Origin: Verrucomicrobiota bacterium
GTDB taxonomy: Bacteria > Verrucomicrobiota > Verrucomicrobiia > Limisphaerales > BJHT01
DNA length: 51,847 bases
Assembly (NCBI GenBank): GCA_014193395.1
Contig: BJHT01000012.1
Location: forward strand, 1-51,847
Direction: 5' to 3'
Shown here: one piece after another, positions 43,387 through 51,847 of the stretch
How positions within the stretch are numbered: position 1 is the first letter of the stretch
How the letters are laid out: each line of letters opens with the position of its first letter
The notes under the pieces: generated by a model
The model's database searches: none
The model's input: the letters and a program-made list of their open reading frames with translations, nothing else
Told to the model about the DNA's origin: nothing
Made by a program: the position numbers and the translations under genes

Positions 43387-44214
43387 ATGAAATTTTTGTT
43401 CGCACTGCTGTTCGTCCTCGGCCGTTGCGACAGCGCACCGGCCGCGGAGACTCCTCCCCACATCGCGCGCGGGCATTTGCTGGCGGCCTTCTGTGGCGCC
43501 CGCCCGGACGCGAAGCTCGAGCACGTCACCGCGATCTGTCGCGAGATTGTTCCCGTGGCCGCGCCGCCGGGGAGTTACACCACGGTCGCGTTCAAGGGCG
43601 GGTACGTCGGCTTGGCGGGCAACAAGGACGGCACCGGCGGCGACACAATCAATTTCTCGATCTGGGGGCAGGACGCGGTGGAAGCCGAGCCGGCGGACCA
43701 AACGCACGGCACGATCCGAACCCGGCAGTTCACCCACGAAGGCACCGGCTGGGCGGGCCGGCTGGCGTATCCGTGGAAGGTCGGCGCACGCTATCAGGTC
43801 TTCGTCCATGTGCGGCATGAGGGCGGGCAGACTGTTTTCAGCGCGTGGTTTGGTTCGGCCGAAAAGCACGAGTGGCTCCTCGCCGGCCGAACGCGGAAGG
43901 TGGGCACGCATTTCCTCAGCCACGCCGGCGGCTTCCTCGAACACGCGGGCACGAAGGACATGCAGATCCCCCGCCGCACCGGCTACGGACCCGCGTGGGT
44001 TCACGACGGCCGGCGCTGGCACGCGTGCACCGCTGCCGACGTCAGCGTGAAAGACCCGGACAACGCCCGCTTCTTCGAGCGCGACGGCGTGGTCTATCTC
44101 GAACTCGGCCTCGGCAAAAAATCCGACCACGGAAAAAAGCACACCTACGCGCTCCCGCCATCCGCCGCCGAGCCGCCCAAGCTCCCCGAGGCCCCCGCCC
44201 TGCTGAAGCGCTAA
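43387..44214 (+). CDS. DUF3472-like secreted protein
   Basis: A 275-residue exported protein: signal MKFLFALLFVLGRCDSAPAA, then beta-rich sequence (GDTINFSIWGQDAVEAEPAD; TGWAGRLAYPWKVGARYQVF; FLSHAGGFLEHAGTKDMQIP; RRTGYGPAWV) that resembles the DUF3472 fold. These proteins often accompany polysaccharide utilisation genes. The start follows the preceding sulfatase stop by 4 bp, so translation may be coupled. The reaction is unknown. Confidence 0.7.
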   Translation: MKFLFALLFVLGRCDSAPAAETPPHIARGHLLAAFCGARPDAKLEHVTAICREIVPVAAPPGSYTTVAFKGGYVGLAGNKDGTGGDTINFSIWGQDAVEAEPADQTHGTIRTRQFTHEGTGWAGRLAYPWKVGARYQVFVHVRHEGGQTVFSAWFGSAEKHEWLLAGRTRKVGTHFLSHAGGFLEHAGTKDMQIPRRTGYGPAWVHDGRRWHACTAADVSVKDPDNARFFERDGVVYLELGLGKKSDHGKKHTYALPPSAAEPPKLPEAPALLKR

Positions 44215-44466
44215 ACTCGCGTCGGCAGTCCTCGTTTGCTCGGGCATGAAATTTCCCTCGTTGCGAAAGTTCGTGCCGGATTCCCAGGCACGGGAAACGC
44301 CTCGTCACCTGCCGCCCCAACGACCTGCCCCCGCAGTGGCAGCGCCCAGTGGCAGCGCAATTCTCCAACTGATGCGCCCCGCCGCCAAGTCCGCGCCGGG
44401 CCTCGCTCGCCTTTGCCCTCGCCCCGCCGCGGCGGTCCACCTACGCTCCGGCCCATCGCCGTCATC

Positions 44467-45870
44467 ATGAAACAGTTCCTGACCCTCGCCGTCGCCGCGC
44501 TGCTGCTCGCCGCTTCGCCCGCCGTCCGCGCCGCGCAACCCAACTTCATCCTCTTCCTCGCCGACGACCTCGGCTACGGCGACCTCGGCTGCTTCGGGCA
44601 TCCGATTATCAAGACGCCGAACCTCGACGCGTTCGCGAAACAGGGCGTGCGGCTGACGCACTGCTACGCCGCGAGCGCCGTGTGCTCACCGTCGCGCTCG
44701 GCGCTGCTCACGGGGCGCACGCCGCATCGCAACGGCGTGTTCACCTGGATCGCCGAGGGCGGCCCGGTGCATCTGCGCACGAGCGAGATCACGTTGCCCA
44801 AGCTGCTCAAGGGCGCTGGCTACGCAACGTGCCACAGCGGCAAGTGGCACTTGAACGGACTCTTCAACCACCCCGCGCAGCCGCAGCCGGGCGACCACGG
44901 TTACGACTGGTGGATGGCCACGCAGAACAACGCCGGCCCATCGCACCAGAACCCGAGCAACTTCGTCCGCAACGGCCAGCCGGTCGGCCGGCTCGAAGGT
45001 TATTCTGCGCCGCTGGTTGTCGGTGAGGCGATCACGTGGCTGAAGGAAAAGCGCGACCCGGCCAAACCATTCTTTCTCGCCGTGTGGACCCACGAGCCGC
45101 ACTATCCGATCAAGTCCGATCCCAAGTTCAAGGCGCTCTATCCCGACCTCGCCGACGACGTGCAGCGCGAGCATCACGCGAACGTCACGCAGTTGGATCA
45201 CGCGTTCGGCCTGCTCATGAAATCGCTCGACGAGCAAAAGCTCGCGGACAGCACGTTCGTGTTCTTCACCTCGGACAACGGCCCGGAAGGCAACGGCACC
45301 ACGACGCCCGGACGCGGCTCCAGCGGCGGTTTGCGCGGGCGCAAACGCGACGTGCACGAGGGCGGCATCCGCGTGCCGGGCCTGGCGCGCTGGCCGGGCA
45401 AAATCCCCGGCGGCTCCGTGAGTGAAGTGCCGGTTGTCGGCAGTGATTTGTTCCCCACCATGCTCGGCATCGCCGGCGTGAAGCCACCGACCGACCGAGT
45501 CATCGACGGCGTGGACGTGCTGCCCGTACTCATGGGCAAGGCCACGAAACTCGAGCGCGCCCAACCGCTTTATTGGCGGCTGCTCATGGCCCCGAACGCG
45601 AAGGTGGCGATGCGCGTGGACGACTGGAAAATCCTCGCCAACGCCGAACTGACCGAGTTCGAGCTCTACAATCTCAAGACCGACCCGAAGGAAGCCAGCG
45701 ACCTCAAGTCCGCCGAACCGCAACGTTTCGCCGCGCTGCGCGAGCAGCTCCTCAAGCACAACGCCGCCGTGGATGCCGAAGGCCCCGACTGGTGGAGAAC
45801 GCTCAGCCCGAACGGCGGCAAAGCCAAGAGCGCCGAGGCGCCCGCGAAGAAGAAGCGAAAGCAGCAGTAG
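44467..45870 (+). CDS. Secreted sulfatase
   Basis: A 467-residue exported sulfatase with signal MKQFLTLAVAALLLAASPAV. Metal-binding DD (LADDLGYGD), the formylglycine site CSPSR at 73-77, SGKWHL, WTHEPHYPI and SDNGPEGNG are all present. The Lys-rich C-terminal tail (EAPAKKKRKQQ) is a common end in these proteins. The ATG at 44467 is used because it gives the signal; the longer frame upstream has none. A 252-bp gap separates it from the DUF3472-like gene, with no repeat recognised. Confidence 0.95.
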   Translation: MKQFLTLAVAALLLAASPAVRAAQPNFILFLADDLGYGDLGCFGHPIIKTPNLDAFAKQGVRLTHCYAASAVCSPSRSALLTGRTPHRNGVFTWIAEGGPVHLRTSEITLPKLLKGAGYATCHSGKWHLNGLFNHPAQPQPGDHGYDWWMATQNNAGPSHQNPSNFVRNGQPVGRLEGYSAPLVVGEAITWLKEKRDPAKPFFLAVWTHEPHYPIKSDPKFKALYPDLADDVQREHHANVTQLDHAFGLLMKSLDEQKLADSTFVFFTSDNGPEGNGTTTPGRGSSGGLRGRKRDVHEGGIRVPGLARWPGKIPGGSVSEVPVVGSDLFPTMLGIAGVKPPTDRVIDGVDVLPVLMGKATKLERAQPLYWRLLMAPNAKVAMRVDDWKILANAELTEFELYNLKTDPKEASDLKSAEPQRFAALREQLLKHNAAVDAEGPDWWRTLSPNGGKAKSAEAPAKKKRKQQ

Positions 45871-45903
45871 TTCCTTTCGTCGGTAAACCAAACCCATATC
45901 ACC

Positions 45904-46761
45904 ATGAAACCCAAACTCCTCCTCAGTTCCCTCTGTGTCGCGCTGCTTTCCTCCGGCGCGGTCCACGCCCAAAACACCACCGCGCTCAAACAGGCGCTGA
46001 CCTTTCACGCCTCGTTCGACACGGGCTTCGACGCCGACTTCTCGCGCGGCGACAAAGCCGCGTTGTCGCGCGGCAAACAGGGCACCGTCCCGCTCGTGGC
46101 CAACGACGAACTCAAGCTCGTGCCCGACGGCGGGCGCTTCGGCGGCGGGCTGCATTTCACCAAGAAGGGCGGCACCCAGCCGCGCTTCAAGGGCGCGGGC
46201 GTCCTCGGTTACAACGCGACGAATTGGAGCGCGAGCGTCTCCGTGTGGCTGAAGCTCGACCCGGACAAGGACCTGGCACCGGGCTATTGCGACCCCGTGC
46301 AAATCGTCGGCGACGACACAAAGAAGGGCTTCATCTTCCTGGAGTGGTCCAAGGACGACGCCCCGCGCCACTTCCGCTTCGCCATCCGTCCGAAGATTGA
46401 ACTCTGGAATCCCACCGGCATCGACTGGGCGAAGATGACCGCCGCGCAACGCCCGGCCGTGAACATCGAACGCGCGCCCTTCTCGCGCGAGGCGTGGACG
46501 CACGCGGTCTTCTCGCTCGAAAACCTGAACGACAAGACGAAGAAGCCCGTGGGCAGGCTCTGGCTCAACGGCAAGCTCATGGGCACCATCGAGAACTGGG
46601 ACCTCACACTCGGCTGGAATCCCGAAGCCGTCGCGCTTGTGCTCGGCGCGTCCTACGTGGGCCACCTCGACGACCTCGCCGTCTTCAACCGCGCGCTGAC
46701 CGACGCCGAGGTGACGCTGCTGCACGGCCTGAAGACGGGCGTGCGCGAATTGCATCCCTAG
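45904..46761 (+). CDS. Secreted LamG-like (concanavalin-A-like) protein
   Basis: A 285-residue exported protein, with signal MKPKLLLSSLCVALLSSGAV ending in HAQ. The mature part is a LamG/Laminin-G jelly roll: LTFHASFDTGFDADFSRGDK, FGGGLHFTKKGGTQPRFKGA, WSASVSVWLKLDPD, and GHLDDLAVFNRALTDAEVTL near the end. LamG domains bind glycans or act beside hydrolases. Spacing is 33 bp after the sulfatase stop and 6 bp before the next start, so it is in the same operon. Confidence 0.85.
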   Translation: MKPKLLLSSLCVALLSSGAVHAQNTTALKQALTFHASFDTGFDADFSRGDKAALSRGKQGTVPLVANDELKLVPDGGRFGGGLHFTKKGGTQPRFKGAGVLGYNATNWSASVSVWLKLDPDKDLAPGYCDPVQIVGDDTKKGFIFLEWSKDDAPRHFRFAIRPKIELWNPTGIDWAKMTAAQRPAVNIERAPFSREAWTHAVFSLENLNDKTKKPVGRLWLNGKLMGTIENWDLTLGWNPEAVALVLGASYVGHLDDLAVFNRALTDAEVTLLHGLKTGVRELHP

Positions 46762-46767
46762 CCGGCC

Positions 46768-47802
46768 ATGCGACGGGAGCTGCTGCAATCTGTGGCGCTG
46801 CTGCTGTTGTCCAGCGCAGCGCTGGCGGCCACGAAACCGGACCCTGCGCCCCTGCCCGCATGCCTGACCATTGCGGGAAAAAACTACGCGGTGGTCCCGG
46901 CGGAATCCGCGACGATTGAATCTCCCTCGAAGCCGCCGCCGGCGTTTGCGTTTGCCGGCACGCGTCCCGTGGATGCGCTGGATAAATCGCTTCGCTACTG
47001 GCTGGAGGGGGCCAGCTTTTTGCGCACGCCCGATGGCCGGACGGCCCTGCCGTTTCAGGGCGAAGCACCCTTCGTCGGCTACATCGAACTGGAGAAAAAA
47101 ACGTTCGTTCCCTACGAAGCGGCGTTCCCACCGACTGGCGAGAAACCCAACGAGGGCGGCGCAACCCGTTACCACTGGGTGGCGCTGCTGGACGAGGGAC
47201 CGCAGCCGCAGGGGCTGTGGCTGTTCGTGAGCCGCTGGAATCGCGCGGCGCGGCGCTGGGCTTCGTGGCGCGCGCGGATTCGTTTCGCAGCACCGGAGCA
47301 GATCGAGGTCGCTGAGCTGCCGGGTGGGGCGGTGCTGGAAGTGCTCGCGAAGAACGGCAAGGAATTCATCGCCTGCATTGACGACGGACCGAACCGCACT
47401 TGGGCGCGGCTCTCGACCGAGACGTGGCAAGTGCTGGCCAAAGGCAAACCCGCGAAGGAATACGGCCACTTGGGCCGCACCGCCTACTCGCCCGATGGGA
47501 GTGAGGTTTACGCAGTCTATTCCTTCGGCGGCCTGGTGGTCTTCGACGCGATGGACGGCACCGAGAAGGCGCGCCACGATGCCGGCCGATTTGCCAACGC
47601 CGCCACACTCGGGGCGACGTTTGACCCGAGCGGCTCGGTCGCCGTCGTGTCCACGCCCTACGCAAACGAAATCACATTGGTGGACGTGAAGACGCGCCGC
47701 ATCCTCGCCCGCCACAAGACCGCCGCTCCGCTCGCCGGAATCATGTTCGACGCCCAGGACTCGACGGCCCGCGCCGTGAGCACGTTCCTGCCCTATGAGT
47801 AA
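46768..47802 (+). CDS. Secreted beta-propeller-like protein of unknown function
   Basis: A 344-residue exported protein with signal MRRELLQSVALLLLSSAALA. Short repeated strand pairs with Trp/Gly turns (WVALLDEGPQPQGLWLFVSR; YGHLGRTAYSPDGSEVYAVY; TLGATFDPSGSVAVVST; EITLVDVKTRRILARHK) suggest a WD40/YVTN-like beta propeller. It lies between the LamG-like protein and the acetylesterase in the same direction, so it probably helps to bind or process the same substrate. Confidence 0.65.
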   Translation: MRRELLQSVALLLLSSAALAATKPDPAPLPACLTIAGKNYAVVPAESATIESPSKPPPAFAFAGTRPVDALDKSLRYWLEGASFLRTPDGRTALPFQGEAPFVGYIELEKKTFVPYEAAFPPTGEKPNEGGATRYHWVALLDEGPQPQGLWLFVSRWNRAARRWASWRARIRFAAPEQIEVAELPGGAVLEVLAKNGKEFIACIDDGPNRTWARLSTETWQVLAKGKPAKEYGHLGRTAYSPDGSEVYAVYSFGGLVVFDAMDGTEKARHDAGRFANAATLGATFDPSGSVAVVSTPYANEITLVDVKTRRILARHKTAAPLAGIMFDAQDSTARAVSTFLPYE

Positions 47803-47845
47803 TCACAGTGGCTTCCAGCCAAAGAAAACAGCCAAGCTCACCCGC

Positions 47846-48970
47846 ATGACATCAATCCGGCTGATCGTCCTCGTCGGCCTGCTTTCCCTCCATTCAGCGG
47901 GTGCGGCGGAACTGGCGCTGACTGCGCCGCGTGATTTCCAAGTCGTGCAGCGCGCCACGCCGACGAAGGGCACGCTCCGGCTTGCCGGTCAGCTTTCTGA
48001 AGACGCGCCGGGCGACGCGGTGGTCGAAACGCGGCTCCTCGGCGAGAAGGCGGACGTGGCGTGGCAGAAGCTCAACGCGAAGGTGGCTGGGCGTGCGATT
48101 TCCGGCCTGCTCGAAGCGCCAGCCGGCGGTTGGTGGCGGCTCGAAGTGCGCGTGTCGCACGCGGGCAAGGTGCTCGCTACCGGTGGCGTCGAGCACGTCG
48201 GCGTGGGCGAGGTGTTCGTCGTCGCGGGGCAGTCGAACTCGGCGAACTACGGCGAGGAGAAACAGACGCCGCAGACGGGCCGCGTCGCCGCCTTCGACGG
48301 CACGAACTGGCAAATCGCGAACGACCCGCAGCCCGGCGCGGGAGGCAGGGGCGGCAGTTTCATGCCGCTGCTTGGCGACGCGCTGGTGAAGAAATTCAAC
48401 GTGCCCGTCGGCTTCGTTGCCTGCGGCATCGGCGCGACGAGCGTGCGCGAGTGGCTCCCCAAGGGCGCGACGTTTCCCAACCCACCGACGCTGACGGGCC
48501 GCGTCGAGCAACTCGCGGACGGCCAGTGGGCCAGCAAAGGCGCAGCCTTCGAGATGTTCGTCGCGCGGATGAAAGCGCTGGGGCCGCAGGGCTTTCGCGC
48601 CGTGCTCTGGCATCAGGGCGAGAGCGACGCGAACCAGAAAGACCCGACGCGCACGTTGCCCGGCAAGCTCTACCGCGAGCACCTGGAGCAGCTCATCCGC
48701 GAGTCACGCCGCGCGATTGGCTGGGACGCGCCGTGGTTCGTCGCGCAGGCGAGCTATCACGTCCCCGGCGACGAAGGCAGCGACGACATTCGCGCCGCCC
48801 AAGCCTCGCTGTGGCGCGACGGCCTCGCGCTCGCCGGCCCCGACAGCGACGCGCTGAAGGGCGACCTCCGCGAGCGCAACGGTCAGGGTGTCCACTTCAG
48901 CGCCAAAGGCCTGCGCGAGCACGCCGCGAAGTGGGCGGAGAAGATCATCCCGTGGTTGGAGCGGCAGTAG
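47846..48970 (+). CDS. Secreted SASA-type carbohydrate acetylesterase (SGNH)
   Basis: A 374-residue exported enzyme of the sialate O-acetylesterase-like (SASA) family. Signal peptide MTSIRLIVLVGLLSLHSAGA is followed by VFVVAGQSNSANYG with the nucleophile Ser130 in GQSN. WHQGESDANQ contributes the oxyanion/acid region and GVHFSAKG near 352 the final His. It removes O-acetyl groups from sugars. The in-frame ATG at 47795 would overlap the upstream gene and add 17 non-signal residues, so the ATG at 47846 is preferred. Confidence 0.9.
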   Translation: MTSIRLIVLVGLLSLHSAGAAELALTAPRDFQVVQRATPTKGTLRLAGQLSEDAPGDAVVETRLLGEKADVAWQKLNAKVAGRAISGLLEAPAGGWWRLEVRVSHAGKVLATGGVEHVGVGEVFVVAGQSNSANYGEEKQTPQTGRVAAFDGTNWQIANDPQPGAGGRGGSFMPLLGDALVKKFNVPVGFVACGIGATSVREWLPKGATFPNPPTLTGRVEQLADGQWASKGAAFEMFVARMKALGPQGFRAVLWHQGESDANQKDPTRTLPGKLYREHLEQLIRESRRAIGWDAPWFVAQASYHVPGDEGSDDIRAAQASLWRDGLALAGPDSDALKGDLRERNGQGVHFSAKGLREHAAKWAEKIIPWLERQ

Positions 48971-49108
48971 GCCTCCACTTCATTCCGCCGCCCGAGCAGG
49001 TGTTCGAGCGCAGCTGAGAAGTTAGGAGGTAAAGACAATGAAAGGTTGCTTTACGCGATTATTCTGCAAAAAACAACCAATGCCGCGCTGCCGAAAGCGG
49101 ACACAGTC

Positions 49109-50488
49109 ATGCTTTTACAATTTACCGCATCAAATTTTCGGGCCTTCCGGGAGCCTCAAACCCTCAATCTGGCAGCGAGCAACTACGACAAAGCGCTGCC
49201 AGCCAACTGCATTTCCACAGACCTACCGGGCCTCAAACGGCAGCGGTGGCTCAAGGGAGTGGCGCTCTACGGGCCGAATGCGGGCGGTAAGAGCACGCTG
49301 ATTGAGGCGATAGAGGCGTTGGCCGGGATGGTCAGGAATTCGGCGAAGGCCACTGACCCGAAGGACCCGATTCGCCAAATCGAGCCGTTCGCTCTCGCTC
49401 CCGGGAAGCCAGTCGAGCCTACGGGCTTCGGCGTGGTGTTCGTTAGCGATGCGGTGCGCTACGAGTATCGCGTCGCGGCGACACGGGAACGCGTGTGGCA
49501 CGAGTCGCTGCGGGCGTTTCCTTCGGGCAAGGAGCAGCTTTGGTTCTGCCGTGACTGGCAGCCGGAGCAACAGAGTTTCAAGTGGTCACCCGACAAGCCG
49601 ACCGGTTATCGCCGCGACGCCAAGAAGGAAGAATTCACGCTTCCGAACGTGCTCTTTCTCTCGAAGGCCATCAGCCTCGGCGATACGCAGTTGGAGTCGG
49701 TGTTTCGATGGTTTAAGGCGAACCTTATTTTCCGTCGGTTCATGGATTTCAGCGCCCAAGAAGACCATAAGTTAACAGCGCGACTTCTCGAGAGAGGTGA
49801 TGCGACTGCTGCAAAAATTTTTGCGCTAGTTCGTCACGCGGATATCGGAGTTAACAATTTTCGCATCAAGCCCACTGAACTTTCCCCAGACGTCGCGGCG
49901 GCTGTTAGCGGATTCAACAAAACCCTCGAGGCTGCGATGAAGAAGCTCATTCCCTCGGATACTGAATTCGATATCGCAGGACAAATGCGTGATAGGAAGG
50001 AAGTCGAATTGGCGCATAGCGGGGAGTCGAATGATTCAGTCTATTTGCCGTGGCGAAGTGAATCGGCAGGCACCCGTCGCCTTTTCGCTCTCGCCGGCCC
50101 GTGGCTCGACATCCTCGAAAACGGCTACACCGTCTGCATAGACGAACTGGATACCTCCATGCACCCGCTGATGGTCACGGCGCTGCTGCGGTTGCTGTTC
50201 GACGAGAAGACGAATCCGAAAGGAGCGCAGGTCATTTTCACTACGCACAATCCACTGTTGCTCGACTCCACGCTACTGCGGCGCGACCAAGTGTGGTTCG
50301 CCGACAAGGACGACCGCGGTGAATCGCATCTTTATCCACTGACCGACTACGCTCCTCGCAAAGGCGAGTCGCTGGTTCGTGGCTACTTGGCCGGGCGTTA
50401 CGGGGCCGTGCCCTTCATACCGCAAGGACTGCTCGGCACGTTCCCTTCCGAACCCCCTGCCAATCGCAAACCCACCGATGAGCGCTGA
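49109..50488 (+). CDS. rloA: RloA/AbiLi-type AAA ATPase of an abortive-infection pair
   Basis: A 459-residue ABC-like/AAA15 ATPase. Walker A GPNAGGKST is at 55-63. A SAGTRRL signature is near 318, Walker B CIDELDTSMHP lies around Asp345-Glu346, and an FTTHNPLLL switch His follows. These match the large ATPase of AbiL and RloA/RloB defence pairs, in which the ATPase senses infection and controls the nuclease-like partner. The gene overlaps rloB by 11 bp. The middle (about 49740-50040) is less GC-rich than the neighbouring genes, which supports recent transfer. The ATG at 49109 gives MLLQFTASNFRAFREPQTLN, the usual family start. Confidence 0.92.
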   Translation: MLLQFTASNFRAFREPQTLNLAASNYDKALPANCISTDLPGLKRQRWLKGVALYGPNAGGKSTLIEAIEALAGMVRNSAKATDPKDPIRQIEPFALAPGKPVEPTGFGVVFVSDAVRYEYRVAATRERVWHESLRAFPSGKEQLWFCRDWQPEQQSFKWSPDKPTGYRRDAKKEEFTLPNVLFLSKAISLGDTQLESVFRWFKANLIFRRFMDFSAQEDHKLTARLLERGDATAAKIFALVRHADIGVNNFRIKPTELSPDVAAAVSGFNKTLEAAMKKLIPSDTEFDIAGQMRDRKEVELAHSGESNDSVYLPWRSESAGTRRLFALAGPWLDILENGYTVCIDELDTSMHPLMVTALLRLLFDEKTNPKGAQVIFTTHNPLLLDSTLLRRDQVWFADKDDRGESHLYPLTDYAPRKGESLVRGYLAGRYGAVPFIPQGLLGTFPSEPPANRKPTDER

Positions 50489-51209
50489 GCTTCCGTGGTG
50501 GCAGGCGGCCAAGGCCCAAAGCCTCGCACGTCGCGCGGCTGCCGCTGCTGCGAACGCCACCGCCAAGCCCGGCGATGCCTTCCTCATCGTGACCGAAGGC
50601 GAGGTCACGGAGCCCGTGTATTTCGAACTGCTTCGCTCCGACTTGCAGCTTCCTGCGGTGAGAATCCGGGTGGAGCCGGGCAAGGCTTCCGACCCTCGTC
50701 ACGTTATCGAGAGTGCGGCCACCGAAGTGAAAGTTCACGCACGACTGGCAAAGAAGGGGCTACTGAGTCACACGGAGCCGCTCCGGTTCGAGCAAGTGTG
50801 GGCGGTCGTGGACACGGATGTCGCCGTCCGGCAAGGCTTCTGGAATGAAGTGGAATCCCTCGCCGCTGCCAGGAAAGTGAAGCTGGCACACTCGACTCCT
50901 TGTTTTGAGTTTTGGTTGCTGCTCCACATCCAAGGCCAGACCACCCGCAGCGACCTTGTGAACGGCGACGCCGCCAAGAGCGCGGTAAAGCACGCCCTCG
51001 GCAGGGACTACTCGACCGATGAAAATGTCGCGCGTGCCGTGATGCCGACTTTCATCGCCAAGTGGCCCGAAGCGGTCGTTCATGCGGAGCGGGTCAGAGC
51101 TTATCACCGCGACGCCAACACGCCGCCACCTGCGAACCCATCCACGGAGATTTGCGCCCTTGTGCGTGCGCTGAATGACAGCGCGCCGGTTCACTTGAGA
51201 AAGCTTTAA
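50478..51209 (+). CDS. rloB: RloB/AbiLii-type TOPRIM-like effector protein
   Basis: A 243-residue protein with the RloB pattern: LIVTEGEVTEPVYFELL at 36-52, with the acidic Glu of TEGE, then the DTD motif at 112-114 (WAVVDTDVAV), and PCFEFWLLLH at 141-150, a hallmark of the family. The fold is TOPRIM-related, and the acidic cluster could bind metal for nuclease activity. In AbiL-type systems this partner stops growth of the infected cell. Overlap with the ATPase gene means coupled translation. The trigger is unknown. Confidence 0.93.
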   Translation: MSAELPWWQAAKAQSLARRAAAAAANATAKPGDAFLIVTEGEVTEPVYFELLRSDLQLPAVRIRVEPGKASDPRHVIESAATEVKVHARLAKKGLLSHTEPLRFEQVWAVVDTDVAVRQGFWNEVESLAAARKVKLAHSTPCFEFWLLLHIQGQTTRSDLVNGDAAKSAVKHALGRDYSTDENVARAVMPTFIAKWPEAVVHAERVRAYHRDANTPPPANPSTEICALVRALNDSAPVHLRKL

Positions 51210-51357
51210 GCCGGAGTGGGGAGCGCGATGGCGAAAAGTCTGGCGTCCGTTACGAGACTGAGTTGAAACGCACAACTTCCGAATTCTTCATGTCAGAACG
51301 CGCTGCTCGTCGTTGCGCCGCCGCCCGGCTGGGAAAATCCCACGTCTGTTCAAAACT

Positions 51358-51847
51358 ATGAATGCCCGTTCAGCTCGCCTTCTCCACATCGCAGTGCTCC
51401 TCGTCGCCTTGCTCTGCGGCTCGGTCATGGCCCAGACGCAACCCGCGCGCACGGGTGCGGCCGCCGCCCGACCAAACATCCTCTACATCCTCGCCGATGA
51501 CCTCGGTTACGGGGACGTGCAGTGCCTCAATCCGGGGCGTGGCAAAATCAAGACGCCGCATCTCGACAAGCTCGCGGCGGAGGGGATGACGTTCACGGAC
51601 GCGCACAGCGGGTCGGCGGTTTGCACGCCGACGCGTTACGGGTTGCTCACGGGGCGCTACGCGTGGCGCACGCGGTTGCAGCAGGGCGTGCGCGATGGCG
51701 GCAATGACGAGCCGCTCATCGCGGCGGACCGGCTCACGGTGGCGTCGTTCCTGAAACAGCAGGGCTACGCGTCGGCTTGCATCGGGAAGTGGCATCTTGG
51801 TTGTCAGTCGGATGTCAAATCGGGCAAGGGCGCGAAGGCCGGGGCGG
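51358..51847 (+). CDS. Secreted sulfatase, 5' part only (runs off the window)
   Basis: At least 163 residues are visible. Signal peptide MNARSARLLHIAVLLVALLC leads to an MAQTQPA processing site. The sulfatase motifs are ADDLGYGD and the formylglycine site CTPTR at 89-93, both normal, then GKWHLG near 146. The gene is cut by the window end, so no C-terminal statement is possible. It is separated from the rest of the sulfatase group by the rloAB pair. Confidence 0.9.
   Translation, partial: MNARSARLLHIAVLLVALLCGSVMAQTQPARTGAAAARPNILYILADDLGYGDVQCLNPGRGKIKTPHLDKLAAEGMTFTDAHSGSAVCTPTRYGLLTGRYAWRTRLQQGVRDGGNDEPLIAADRLTVASFLKQQGYASACIGKWHLGCQSDVKSGKGAKAGA

Noticed and set aside
44686..47715. A minus-strand open frame of about 1009 codons across the sulfatase, LamG and propeller genes
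   Set aside because: It runs antisense to three well-supported genes and shows only R/V/G-rich sequence typical of a GC shadow.

Overview
The window is high-GC DNA, probably from a Verrucomicrobiota bacterium of the Pedosphaera/Limisphaera type. The case rests on secreted sulfatases, a ThuA-domain protein, an orphan prepilin-like protein of the GFTLIEL type, Tat- and Sec-exported carbohydrate-active proteins, a lipoprotein set of the LpoB/YcfL kind, and a very heavy load of dispersed palindromic repeats in nearly every intergenic gap. I see no rRNA, tRNA, CRISPR array, transposase or phage gene. The placement is inferred from gene content, not from a marker tree.

Layout. 0-4 kb: a SEFIR-STAND-TPR protein whose reading frame carries several of the genome's dispersed repeats. 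4-8.4 kb: a secreted ThuA protein with a clear terminator, a membrane-anchored GrpE-like protein and leuB. 8.5-12 kb (minus strand): a polytopic patatin-like phospholipase and, just upstream, a small protein that resembles the patatin protein's N-terminal domain. 12.4-17 kb: envelope genes (a glycine-zipper protein, an LpoB-like lipoprotein, a TPR lipoprotein, a YcfL-like lipoprotein and a secreted proline-rich protein). 17.2-18.7 kb: a small CxxC membrane protein and an outer-membrane beta-barrel protein that also has a CxxC. 19.3-22 kb (minus strand): a UreF-like protein, an HpcH/HpaI aldolase and a D-2-hydroxyacid dehydrogenase. 22.7-25.6 kb: clpP-clpX and a VapBC toxin-antitoxin pair.

26-51.8 kb is mainly an exported catabolic region: a Tat-dependent barrel protein, a secreted propeller-like protein, a 1398-residue secreted multidomain protein, an orphan pseudopilin, four sulfatases (the last runs off the window), an old-yellow-enzyme-type oxidoreductase next to a DapA-like aldolase, a DUF3472-like protein, a LamG-like protein and a SASA-type acetylesterase. 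Together these look like a locus for breaking down a sulfated, acetylated glycan. An RloA/RloB (AbiL-type) defence pair with locally lower GC sits between the esterase and the last sulfatase.

The repeats are the most striking feature. At least ten families recur, most as imperfect palindromes of 60-310 bp, and relatives of several lie in frame inside the SEFIR-STAND gene. The least-described gene unit is the patatin protein with its stand-alone domain partner. Coordinates of repeat ends were found by eye and may be off by a few bases.
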